Below, one piece after another: positions 1 through 7,000 of a DNA stretch of 64,000 nt (position 1 is the first letter of the stretch; the number at the start of each line of letters is the position of its first letter). The stretch covers positions 5,884 through 69,883 of the forward strand of contig JBKKBI010000045.1 in the NCBI GenBank assembly GCA_046714175.1, read 5' to 3'. The stretch comes from UBA11373 sp046714175. Lineage in GTDB: Bacteria; Actinomycetota; Acidimicrobiia; Spongiisociales; UBA11373. The position numbers and the translations under genes are program-made. Under the pieces are notes generated by a model, which was not told where the DNA came from, ran no database searches, and was given only the letters and a program-made list of their open reading frames with translations.

Positions 1-419
1 CGGGCTACCGGCGCGGCCGGAGTGCCCACCGGGGCCGAGCCGCCACCGAACGAGTCGGCGGCGCGCGGGGAACGAGTCACCGAGGCGGTGGCCCAGCGCA
101 GCGAGGGTCCGATCTCGTCGATCGACACCTCGACCACCGAACGCTTCTCGCCCTCGGGGGTCTCCCAGCTCCGCTGCTCGAGGCGGCCGGTCACGATGAC
201 CCGCATCCCCTTCTGCAGCGACTCGGCAGCATTCTCGGCGGCTTCACGCCACAGCGTGCCGCCGAAGAACGACGTGTCCTCCTGCCAGACCCCCGACTTG
301 TCCTGCCAGCGGCGGTTGACCGCAAAGCGGACCTTGGCCATCGCCACCCCGGACGGGGTGAAACGGAGCTCGGGATCGTCGACCAGGTTCCCGATGAGTG
401 TCACGTGATTCGCTGCCAT
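1..419 (-). CDS. ssb: Single-stranded DNA-binding protein, 3' end outside window
   Basis: Coats single-stranded DNA during replication, repair and recombination. The visible 139 residues form the OB fold: it opens MAANHVTLIGNLVDDPELRF, followed by a VRFAVNRRWQDKSG segment and a W-R-E-A-A-E-N-A helix, as in bacterial SSB. The acidic C-terminal tail lies beyond position 1. The start is ATG at 419, with AGAGGT six bases upstream. It lies 67 bp downstream of rpsF on the same strand, the usual rpsF-ssb order, so co-transcription is likely. The family call is secure; only the C-terminus is missing. Confidence 0.95.
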   Translation of the reverse strand, partial: MAANHVTLIGNLVDDPELRFTPSGVAMAKVRFAVNRRWQDKSGVWQEDTSFFGGTLWREAAENAAESLQKGMRVIVTGRLEQRSWETPEGEKRSVVEVSIDEIGPSLRWATASVTRSPRAADSFGGGSAPVGTPAAPVA

Positions 420-486
420 GTCTTACCTCTTGGCGCAATTGGAATGGACGGGACCCATGATGCGGTCCGGGTGTGACACCTGCCCG

Positions 487-771
487 CTACTCGGGGCGGA
501 AGAACTTGTGCCGGACCACCTGGTCGGACAAGCTCAGCGCCCGGTCGATGTCGACGATGGCGGCGGGTTCGGCTTCGAACTGGAGCACCGAGTAGAAACC
601 CTCGGTGAGATGGTTGATCTCATAGGCGAATCGCCTCTTGCCCCAGAAGTCGTCCTTCTTCATCTCGGCGCCTCGCTCGGCGAGGGCGCTGGAGACGCGT
701 TCGACTTCTCGTCGTACATCGGCTTCGGCCATCTCAGGCCGAAAGATGGTCATCAACTCGTAGGTGCGCAC
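487..771 (-). CDS. rpsF: 30S ribosomal protein S6
   Basis: Binds 16S rRNA with S18 in the small-subunit platform. From the chosen start the protein is 94 residues, beginning (V/M)RTYELMTIFRPEM, the normal S6 N-terminus, with W-G-K-R-R-F-A-Y-E-I and F-Y-S-V-L-Q-F strands. An upstream in-frame GTG at 783 touches the AAAGGAGG Shine-Dalgarno directly, so it cannot be the start. GTG at 771 has about 11 nt spacing from GGAGG and gives the family N-terminus. Followed by ssb. Confidence 0.95.
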   Translation of the reverse strand: MRTYELMTIFRPEMAEADVRREVERVSSALAERGAEMKKDDFWGKRRFAYEINHLTEGFYSVLQFEAEPAAIVDIDRALSLSDQVVRHKFFRPE

Positions 772-852
772 GATGCGCTCCACCTCCTTTGGACACTCGC
801 GTTGGCGAGAGGCCCCCTCTCAGGGGCAGGTTGGGGAAGAGAGCGGAGTGTA
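772..852 (-). promoter_or_regulatory. rpsF promoter and leader with two small hairpins
   Basis: On the minus strand a TACACT hexamer (847-852) could be a -10 box. The roughly 70-nt leader that follows holds a GCCCC/GGGGC hairpin and a CTCGC/GCGAG hairpin just before the AAAGGAGG ribosome binding site. Autoregulatory S6:S18-binding leaders are known for rpsF operons, but I cannot show that this is one. No clear -35 is visible. Confidence 0.35.
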
Positions 853-1033
853 TCGCGGAGGCCCTCCGAGCGCCAGATGAAGGCGATCGGCCTCCAGACC
901 TGCCACCCGCCTACAGCCGAGCGATCGCAGTTGCCTGGTTCCGTCCCCTTGGAACGCGATTTCGATCACTATCTCGGTTGCGGACGAGGCCTCCGCACTG
1001 CGACAATCTCTGTAGTCCATCGAGGAGGATCCG

Positions 1034-1228
1034 TTGGCTCGTCGTAGGTCCGGTCTGAATCTCAGCGCCCCCCGGGTGATCACATTCATCATCGCCGCGG
1101 CGCTCATCGCCTTCGGCATTCTCGCCTATTACACCGATGTCTTCGACGTCAAGGTGGACACAGCAGTCCTGTCGCTCACCCTCGGCGGCATCCTGCTCAT
1201 CCTGGGGAACCTGCTCAAGGACCTCTAG
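1034..1228 (+). CDS. Small two-helix membrane protein, unknown function
   Basis: A 64-residue protein with a basic N-terminus (MARRRSG) and two hydrophobic segments, about residues 15-32 and 43-60, ending in a short LLKDL tail. TTG at 1034 is chosen because GAGGAGG lies five bases upstream and no other start fits. It is convergent with the DUF192 gene, with a strong bidirectional terminator between them. I do not recognise the family. The good ribosome binding site and terminator argue that it is real. Confidence 0.75.
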   Translation: MARRRSGLNLSAPRVITFIIAAALIAFGILAYYTDVFDVKVDTAVLSLTLGGILLILGNLLKDL

Positions 1229-1245
1229 AGGACCGGACACCGCAA

Positions 1246-1288
1246 GTGAAAAACCCCTCCCGGTCATCGGCCGGGAGGGGTTTTTCAC
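1246..1288. terminator. Bidirectional intrinsic terminator
   Basis: A perfect 18-bp inverted repeat whose arms read GTGAAAAACCCCTCCCGG and its complement, with a 7-nt loop. The A-run in the left arm and T-run in the right arm make it functional in both directions, ending the gene at 1034-1228 (+) and the panB-DUF192 transcript (-). Confidence 0.92.
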
Positions 1289-1299
1289 GGACCCGCTCT

Positions 1300-1749
1300 C
1301 TAGCCATCCCCGATGACCAGGGACGGCTGGTCGATCGCATCCCAACGACCGAGCGCTGTCTCTATCGCGTAGCGGTATTGGCCGCGCGGCTCGTACACGG
1401 GGCAGGGATCGGCGGCGCAGGGCTCCATCCGCAAGAGGTCGACCAACACGCCGTCGGCAGAGAAGAAGGCGATGTCGAGTGGTATCAGGGTGTCCTTCAT
1501 CCAGAACCCACTCGCGGTTGGCTCGGGGAACACGAAGAGCATCCCGTCGATGACGCCGAGATCGGTGACCCCCATAAGACCCTTCCGGCGGAGTTCGGGG
1601 GTGTCGGCCACGGCGACAACCCAGTTGTCGCCCGACACCGCGATGGTGCTGACTGCGAACTCGCCGAAGTGGGTCGGGATCGTGGGGCTGGTCGTAACCG
1701 CGCCGGAATCTCCGCCGCAAGCCACCACCACTACCAAGCCGACGCTCAG
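1300..1749 (-). CDS. DUF192 lipoprotein
   Basis: DUF192 family protein, about 149 residues: a short lipoprotein signal (VVVVACGG lipobox), then the DUF192 core with L-R-R-K-G-L-M-G-V, G-M-L-F-V-F-P, F-W-M-K-D-T-L-I-P-L-D-I-A-F and a C-x-x-D-P-C-P-V-Y loop. The molecular role of DUF192 proteins is not established. No ATG, GTG or suitable TTG precedes the signal peptide. The only start giving one is CTG at 1749, whose last bases overlap the panB TGA (CTGA), so translation is probably coupled to panB. The start is uncertain; the family is clear. Confidence 0.8.
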   Translation of the reverse strand: MSVGLVVVVACGGDSGAVTTSPTIPTHFGEFAVSTIAVSGDNWVVAVADTPELRRKGLMGVTDLGVIDGMLFVFPEPTASGFWMKDTLIPLDIAFFSADGVLVDLLRMEPCAADPCPVYEPRGQYRYAIETALGRWDAIDQPSLVIGDG

Positions 1750-2588
1750 CCGTCGGAGAGCAGGGCGCGTGCCGCCTCCTCTGACATGTGATACGACTCG
1801 GCGTCGGAGGGGAAGGCCCCGCTTTGCACGTCGCCGAAAAAACGGCGTACCGCCTCGGTCGCCTGTGCCTCCATGTCGGCATAACGGCGCACGAACTTGG
1901 CCGTTGGAGCATCGCCGGTGAGACCGAGCACATCGTGAAACACCAGCACCTGGCCGTCGCAATGGACCCCGGCGCCGATACCAATGGTCGGTGCCGACAC
2001 CTCCTTGGTGATCAGCTCGGCGAGCAGGTCGGGAACACCCTCCAGGACGATGGCGAACACCCCGGCCTCGTCGAGGGCATGAGCGTCGGCAATCAACTGA
2101 CGCGCCACCTCTACCTGTTTGCCCTGCACCCGGTAGCCACCCATGGCGTGCACCGATTGTGGAGTGAGTCCGAGGTGACCCATCACCGGGACCTCGGCGT
2201 CGAGAACGGCGTGAATCATCGCCAGCCGTTTGGTGCCACCCTCGAGTTTCACCGCTTCGGCGCCGCCTTCTTGCACCAGGCGTCCGGCGTTGCGCACGGT
2301 GTCCTCGGCAGAGAGGTGGAAGGACAGCCAGGGCATGTCGCCCACGACCAGCGCACGGGGGGCGGTTCCGGTGACGGCGCGGGTGTGGTGAACCATGTCG
2401 TCCACAGTCACCGAAAGGGTGGTCTCGCGACCCAGCACCACATTGGCCACGGAGTCCCCCACCAGGATCACGTCGGCCTCGGCGGCGTCGGCAATGCGCG
2501 CCGACGGGGCGTCGTAGGCCGTGATCATGCGGATCTTGGGACCGCCCTTGGCGGCATGGACCTTGGGGGCGGTGATCTTGTCGCGCAT
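1746..2588 (-). CDS. panB: 3-methyl-2-oxobutanoate hydroxymethyltransferase
   Basis: Transfers a hydroxymethyl group from 5,10-methylene-tetrahydrofolate to ketoisovalerate, the first committed step to pantothenate and CoA. The 280-residue TIM barrel shows M-I-T-A-Y-D-A-P near residue 22, V-G-D-S-V-A-N-V near 43, V-K-L-E-G-G near 114, G-H-L-G-L-T-P-Q near 137 and G-I-G-A-G-V-H-C-D-G-Q near 201, all family signatures. ATG at 2588 has GGGAG upstream. Its stop overlaps the start of the DUF192 gene. No other pan genes are in the window. Confidence 0.96.
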   Translation of the reverse strand: MRDKITAPKVHAAKGGPKIRMITAYDAPSARIADAAEADVILVGDSVANVVLGRETTLSVTVDDMVHHTRAVTGTAPRALVVGDMPWLSFHLSAEDTVRNAGRLVQEGGAEAVKLEGGTKRLAMIHAVLDAEVPVMGHLGLTPQSVHAMGGYRVQGKQVEVARQLIADAHALDEAGVFAIVLEGVPDLLAELITKEVSAPTIGIGAGVHCDGQVLVFHDVLGLTGDAPTAKFVRRYADMEAQATEAVRRFFGDVQSGAFPSDAESYHMSEEAARALLSDG

Positions 2589-2685
2589 CTCTGCTCCCTT
2601 CTCTCCACCGTCTCGGGTTGGAGGAAATGTCTGCGCGGAAGTGGCTTCTCTCGAACCCGTTCAGAATCCGCCGCAACGTCGCCGG

Positions 2686-2718
2686 TTCCCGGGTGCATCA
2701 TTCTAGAGCACCCGGGAA
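2686..2718. repeat. Inverted repeat upstream of panB
   Basis: Perfect 11-bp arms (TTCCCGGGTGC and its complement) around an 11-nt loop, in the 164-bp gap between the nucleoside-hydrolase-like gene and panB. There is no T-run in either direction, so it may be an operator or RNA structure rather than a terminator. Nothing else is seen in this gap. Confidence 0.6.
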
Positions 2719-2752
2719 TGGGAATCGGCCTACCAACCACGCTGGCGAGTAC

Positions 2753-4258
2753 TCAGCAGCGCAGATCCACCAGGATCCCGCGTTCCCCGGCCGCCGCGGC
2801 CACCTTCCCACAGGCCTCGGTCATAGCCGTGAAATACGGCACATCGAGCCCGAGGGCGGCGTCTTCGATGTTCTCGAGAATCTCCGCTTCGTGAGCCAGC
2901 ACATCCGAAACTGAAAAGGCCCATTCATCGTGGACCGCAACCAGCGACTCCGGTGGCTCCAGGCTCCCCAGCGCAGCGTGGAACTCGGCAAGCGGCCCCG
3001 CGATTATCTCCGGTATTGCAGCCACGATCACCTCGAAAAACGCCTCCTCGGGGAGGCCCTCAAGATCGGTGGCTTCGTATCCCAACTCCACCGCGGCGGC
3101 CAGGAACACCTCCTCCTCGGCGGCGAAGAGTTGGGCTGTGATCTCCCCTACGGCGTCGAAGTAGGCGATCTCAGCGGCCGTGGCGACGAGGCGTTCGACG
3201 GAGGCGGAACGCCCGAGCACCGCCGTCAGGAACACGGCCTCGAACGCGGCCCGGTCAGCGCGCACCGCGACTCGCACCGGCGCGCCCGACGGGTCTTCGC
3301 GGCTCCAGCCGGCCACAGAGTCGTCACCGGTGTCGACCACCAGCAATCGGGTCTCGAACTCAACCATCGTCTCGTCACCGAGAATCGCGGCCGCCAGTTC
3401 GTCCCAGAGGAAGTACTCCCCGGCGATCCACTCCGGAGCATCCAGCCACACCCGCTCCAGTAAACCTGACGCGATGCTCGCCGGCTCAGAGCCGAGCACC
3501 TCCAAGAACATCGCATCGGCCGGAAGAAAGTTGGTGGCATCGAGCGGAACCAATGTGATGGCCAGCCTTGACGCGATGACCCGCGCCGCCGCATCGGGAT
3601 CTACCCAGAAGTTGACCTCCGCGTAGCCATTGGCCGACTCCCAGGCGAACAGTGGCACGTTCCCGGGAACGTCAACAGCACCACCCATGATCGTGATCCC
3701 GGCGATTCGGTCAGCCACCTCTGGGTGATCGTCCAGTAACAGCGCGAGATTGGTGAGCGGCCCGACAGCCACTATCTCTACGGGCGTGCTGGCTTCGGCG
3801 AGCAGTGCCGCGATGAGGTCCGACGCCGAGCGTGTCTCGTTGGCCTCGGCTTCGGGCAAGTCGATCGTGTCGGCTCCGCCCCGCCACTCTGCCGGAAACG
3901 GATTCAACTCCCCGTATCCCGTGTCGGCACCGCAGGCCACCGGCACCTGGTCGAGGCCCAGGGCCACCAGTGCTCCCCGGGTGTGGGGCACACCGAACTC
4001 GCAATGGCTCTCGCCCGGGCCGGGGAGGGTCACCCCGATGAGCCGGAGGTCGGGGTGGACCGCCAGGAACACCAGGGCTCCGAGGTCCGAGACCGTGGGC
4101 GAGTAGTCGAGAATCACCGGGATGCGGGTGTCGGCAATCGGGGTCGTCGTCGTGGTGGCAGCAGTGCTGGCCGTCGTCGCGGTGGTGCAGGCGCCGCACG
4201 CTCCGACGATGAGGGCGAGCACAAGCATTCGCCCGGCTGAGGGTCTTATGGCGGACAT
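2753..4258 (-). CDS. Nucleoside-hydrolase-fold lipoprotein with altered active site
   Basis: A 501-residue exported protein. The signal peptide ends at a lipobox around residues 17-24 (VGACGAC), followed by a Thr/Ala-rich linker and an inosine-uridine nucleoside hydrolase fold (about 45-330): I-P-V-I-L-D, A-V-G-P-L-T-N-L-A-L-L, I-M-G-G-A-V-D-V-P-G-N-V, A-E-V-N-F-W-V-D-P-D-A-A. The calcium-binding motif, normally D-T-D-P-G-x-D-D, reads D51-Y-S-P-T-V-S-D58, and the usual H-D near residue 285 is W-D. About 170 residues of helical C-terminal extension follow. Ordinary hydrolase activity is doubtful; binding of a nucleoside-like ligand is possible. Divergent from the PPOX gene. Confidence 0.8.
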   Translation of the reverse strand: MSAIRPSAGRMLVLALIVGACGACTTATTASTAATTTTTPIADTRIPVILDYSPTVSDLGALVFLAVHPDLRLIGVTLPGPGESHCEFGVPHTRGALVALGLDQVPVACGADTGYGELNPFPAEWRGGADTIDLPEAEANETRSASDLIAALLAEASTPVEIVAVGPLTNLALLLDDHPEVADRIAGITIMGGAVDVPGNVPLFAWESANGYAEVNFWVDPDAAARVIASRLAITLVPLDATNFLPADAMFLEVLGSEPASIASGLLERVWLDAPEWIAGEYFLWDELAAAILGDETMVEFETRLLVVDTGDDSVAGWSREDPSGAPVRVAVRADRAAFEAVFLTAVLGRSASVERLVATAAEIAYFDAVGEITAQLFAAEEEVFLAAAVELGYEATDLEGLPEEAFFEVIVAAIPEIIAGPLAEFHAALGSLEPPESLVAVHDEWAFSVSDVLAHEAEILENIEDAALGLDVPYFTAMTEACGKVAAAAGERGILVDLRC

Positions 4259-4305
4259 GCGGACAAGTACATAACCAACCTCCCGTCACGGCATCGTCAC
4301 GGCGC

Positions 4306-4311
4306 TAGCGT
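4306..4311 (+). promoter_or_regulatory. -10 box of leaderless PPOX gene
   Basis: TAGCGT ends 6 nt before ATG 4318, with no Shine-Dalgarno in between. This spacing places transcription start at or next to the start codon. Confidence 0.5.
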
Positions 4312-4317
4312 CGGCAC

Positions 4318-4803
4318 ATGGCCCGCAAAGACATCTCGCTGACACCCGGCGAGCAGGCTTCGTTCCTCGAGGCGGGGATGACCCTCATCGTGACCACCCT
4401 GGACAGAAAGGGCCAGCCGCACGTGGCGCCCATGTGGTATTTCCTCGATGCAGGCAGGGTGGTGTTCCGGTCGTTCACCAAGTCGCAAAAGATCGTCAAC
4501 CTGCGGCGCGATCCCCGCATAACGGTGCTGGTCGAGACCGGGATCGCCTACTCCGAACTACGAGCGGTGATGATCCAGGGGACCGCCCGACTCGTCGATG
4601 GCGCCGACGATCCCGTCTATCTGCTCGAGTCGTACCGCCGTCTCGCCGCCAAGTACCCGATGGTGGGACCAGACCCGATCGAACTGGACGACACCGCGCT
4701 GCAAGGCGCCTTCGGCCGCTTTGCCCCGAAGAACACCGCAGTGATCGTCGAGCCCACACGGGTGGTGAGTTGGGACCACGCCAAGCTGGGAGGGGGGTAC
4801 TGA
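4318..4803 (+). CDS. PPOX-class (F420- or flavin-binding) oxidoreductase
   Basis: A 161-residue split-barrel protein of the pyridoxamine-phosphate-oxidase-like superfamily. Typical elements are M-T-L-I-V-T-T-L-D, G-Q-P-H-V-A-P-M-W-Y, V-V-F-R-S-F-T-K-S-Q-K, N-L-R-R-D-P-R-I-T-V-L-V-E and M-I-Q-G-T-A-R-L-V. In actinobacteria such proteins commonly use F420 or FMN; the substrate cannot be read from sequence. The start is ATG 4318, supported by the -10 box 6 nt upstream. Confidence 0.85.
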   Translation: MARKDISLTPGEQASFLEAGMTLIVTTLDRKGQPHVAPMWYFLDAGRVVFRSFTKSQKIVNLRRDPRITVLVETGIAYSELRAVMIQGTARLVDGADDPVYLLESYRRLAAKYPMVGPDPIELDDTALQGAFGRFAPKNTAVIVEPTRVVSWDHAKLGGGY

Positions 4804-4895
4804 CAAGAATTTTGACCGGTGACACCCGGGACCGGACCGGACTCGGGACTCCCGGCGGCAGATTCTCTACACTCCCCACAAACCCGGGAGACCAG

Positions 4896-4922
4896 ATGCG
4901 AAGCGCGAGCGACGATGCGTGA
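4896..4922 (+). CDS. Possible leader peptide MRSASDDA
   Basis: Eight codons, ATG to TGA, preceded by GGGAG at a 5-6 nt distance and followed 27 nt later by the hairpin at 4950. Its position and size are those of an attenuation leader peptide. Whether it is translated is an inference from layout only. Confidence 0.35.
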   Translation: MRSASDDA

Positions 4923-4949
4923 CCGCTGTCGGCCCTTCTCCATTCCACC

Positions 4950-4972
4950 GACCCCCGCCATGGGGGTCTTTT
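4950..4972 (+). terminator. Attenuator-like hairpin covering the pyrC ribosome site
   Basis: GACCCCC pairs with GGGGGTC across a 5-nt loop and is followed by TTTT, then C and the pyrC ATG. A tiny frame starting in the loop (ATG at 4960) ends at a TGA overlapping the pyrC ATG (ATGA), which could couple translation. Confidence 0.55.
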
Positions 4973-4973
4973 C

Positions 4974-6038
4974 ATGACCACTCTCATTCTCCCCGGTTTG
5001 GTCGATGTCCACGTCCACACCCGCGATCCGGGACAGACCCACAAGGAGACGTGGTCCGGCGCCACCGCCTCCGCACTGGCCGGTGGCATCACGACCGTGC
5101 TGGCCATGCCCAACACCCTGCCGGTGGTCGCCGATGCGGACTCGCTGGGCGTGGCCCTGGCGGCGGCGGCTCGAGGGTCCCGCTGCGACTACGCCATCTT
5201 CGCGGGAGCTACCGAGTCCAACTCCGCCACCGTCTCCACGCTGGCTCCCCGGGTGGCGGGCCTCAAGCTCTATCTCGATCAGACGTTCGGCGATCTCCGC
5301 CTCGCCTCGCTGGATCTGTGGTGGGCACACCTGGAGAGCTGGCCGAGTGCGGCGCCGTTGCTGGTGCATGCCGAAGGCGCTTCGCTCGCCGCGGTGCTGC
5401 TGATGGCGGGATGGCTGGAGCGGTCGCTGCATGTCTGTCATGTCTCCCGCGGCGATGAGATCCGGCTCATTGCACGGGCCAAAGACCGCGGCCTGGCGAT
5501 CACTTGCGAAGTGTCGCCGCACCATCTACTCCTCGACCGCGGCGACGGAGCTCGCCTCGGCAGCCTGGGCACGGTGCGCCCGCCTTTGGCCAGTCCCGAG
5601 GATGTGCAGTCGCTCTGGGACCACCTCGAGGTGATCGATTGCTTTGCCACCGACCACGCCCCGCACACGCTCGAGGAAAAGGAGTCGGACACGCCGCCCC
5701 CCGGGTTCCCCGGGGTGGAAACGATGTTGCCGCTGCTTCTCGATCAGGTGCATCGGGGAGCGCTGGACCTCGCCGGCGTGACCGACCGGCTCGATTCCAA
5801 TCCGCGCCGCATCTTTGGTTTGCCGACCGCGGACACCACCGTGGAGGTCGATCCCGACGCCGAGTGGGTGATTCGGGCGGAGGAACTGCATACCGCGTGT
5901 GACTGGACTCCGTTCGAGGGACGCAGAGTGCGCGGCCGGGTGGTGGCGGTGCGCCGCGGCACCGAGGTCCTGTACGAGCAAGGAAAAGTGTTGGCCGCCC
6001 CGGGTACCGGGAAAGACCTGAAACAAGGAGTGACATGA
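4974..6038 (+). CDS. pyrC: Dihydroorotase, CAD-like
   Basis: Cyclises N-carbamoyl-aspartate to dihydroorotate, the third pyrimidine step. The 354-residue amidohydrolase carries all expected metal ligands: H13-V-H15, K98 in G-L-K-L-Y-L, H132 in V-H-A-E, H156 in V-C-H-V and D227 in A-T-D-H-A-P-H. Many blocks (LAGGIT, AMPNT, GLKLYL, ITCEVSPHHL, IDCFATDHAPHTLEEK, PPPGFPGVETMLPLLL, NPRRIF, WTPFEGR) look like the dihydroorotase domain of animal CAD rather than typical actinobacterial PyrC. It has no large N-terminal extension. The stop overlaps the pyrB start by 4 nt (ATGA). Confidence 0.95.
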   Translation: MTTLILPGLVDVHVHTRDPGQTHKETWSGATASALAGGITTVLAMPNTLPVVADADSLGVALAAAARGSRCDYAIFAGATESNSATVSTLAPRVAGLKLYLDQTFGDLRLASLDLWWAHLESWPSAAPLLVHAEGASLAAVLLMAGWLERSLHVCHVSRGDEIRLIARAKDRGLAITCEVSPHHLLLDRGDGARLGSLGTVRPPLASPEDVQSLWDHLEVIDCFATDHAPHTLEEKESDTPPPGFPGVETMLPLLLDQVHRGALDLAGVTDRLDSNPRRIFGLPTADTTVEVDPDAEWVIRAEELHTACDWTPFEGRRVRGRVVAVRRGTEVLYEQGKVLAAPGTGKDLKQGVT

Positions 6039-7000
6039 CCGACCCGATCCTGCCCTTCGGAGACAAGCGGGAGGCCCCTTTCTACGGAAAGGACATCCTC
6101 TCGGTCCACCAGTTCTCCCGGGCCGACCTGGACTACGTGTTCGCCGTCTCCCGGGAGATGCAGGGGATGGTGGCCCGGGTAGGCACCTTCGACCTGCTGA
6201 AGGGCAAAATCCTGGCCAACGTGTTCTACGAGCCCTCGACCCGCACCTCATCATCATTCACCGCGGCGATGGAGCGTCTCGGAGGAAGCGTCATCCCCAT
6301 CAACGAGGTGCGGTACTCATCGGTGTCCAAAGGAGAGTCGCTCCCCGACACGGTGCGCACTCTGGAACGCTACGCCGATGTGATCGTCCTGCGTCACCCC
6401 GAGGTGGGCGCTTCGGCGATGGCGGCGCAGTACGCCTCGAAGCCGATCATCAACGCTGGGGACGGGGTGGGGGAACACCCCACCCAGGCCCTGCTCGACC
6501 TGTTCACCATTGCCGAGGAGTTGGGCACGATCGACGGTCTTACCGTGACCATGGTCGGCGATCTCAAGTATGGACGCACCGTTCATTCCCTGGCGCGACT
6601 CCTGACCCTGTTCGATGTGACCATCAACCTGGTATCGCCGCAGATTCTCCGCATGCCGCCGGAGATCGTGGCCGAGTTGCAGGCGGCGAAGAAGCCGCAC
6701 GCCGAGCACACCGAACTCGGTGGCGTCATCCCGACTACCGATGTTCTCTACATCACGCGGGTGCAAAAGGAGCGTTTCAACGACGTCGATGAGTACGAGG
6801 CGGTCAAGGACTCCTACGTGGTTACGCCGGAGACCCTGGAGCCCGCCAAGCAACGGATGATCGTGATGCATCCCCTCCCCCGGATCAACGAGATCGCCCC
6901 TGAAGTCGACGCCGATCCGCGCGCCGCCTACTTCCGCCAGATGGAGTACGGCATGTATGTGCGCATGGCGCTGCTGGCCATGGTGCTCGGCAAGGCGTGA
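6035..7000 (+). CDS. pyrB: Aspartate carbamoyltransferase catalytic chain, CAD-like
   Basis: Joins carbamoyl phosphate and aspartate. The 321-residue protein shows the carbamoyl-phosphate loop S68-T-R-T-S, K-G-E-S (99-102), H-P-T-Q-A-L-L-D (148-155), the MVGDLKYGRTVHSL block, R-V-Q-K-E-R-F and M-H-P-L-P-R. The C-terminal stretch D-P-R-A-A-Y-F-R-Q-M-E-Y-G-M-Y-V-R-M-A-L and the K-I-L-A-N-V-F-Y-E-P block resemble the CAD transcarbamoylase domain. No pyrI regulatory chain is present. It overlaps pyrC by 4 nt and pyrFE by 4 nt (GTGA), so one polycistron is certain on layout. Confidence 0.96.
   Translation: MTDPILPFGDKREAPFYGKDILSVHQFSRADLDYVFAVSREMQGMVARVGTFDLLKGKILANVFYEPSTRTSSSFTAAMERLGGSVIPINEVRYSSVSKGESLPDTVRTLERYADVIVLRHPEVGASAMAAQYASKPIINAGDGVGEHPTQALLDLFTIAEELGTIDGLTVTMVGDLKYGRTVHSLARLLTLFDVTINLVSPQILRMPPEIVAELQAAKKPHAEHTELGGVIPTTDVLYITRVQKERFNDVDEYEAVKDSYVVTPETLEPAKQRMIVMHPLPRINEIAPEVDADPRAAYFRQMEYGMYVRMALLAMVLGKA

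Larger units (their letters stand above)
4868..4973 (+). promoter_or_regulatory. pyr operon promoter and leader
   Basis: TACACT at 4868-4873 is a plausible -10 box. The leader it would start contains an 8-codon reading frame with its own GGGAG site (4896-4922), then a hairpin with a T-run ending one base before the pyrC ATG. The 3' arm of that hairpin is the only Shine-Dalgarno-like sequence for pyrC, so folding would both resemble a terminator and hide the ribosome site. There is no pyrR gene in the window. The segment just downstream of the PPOX stop is rich in GACCGGA/GGGACTC-like words but shows nothing firm. Confidence 0.5.

Noticed and set aside
1750..2676. Large fusion of the DUF192 frame upstream across panB
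   Set aside because: It is a shadow of panB in another frame with Arg/Gly-rich low-complexity composition.
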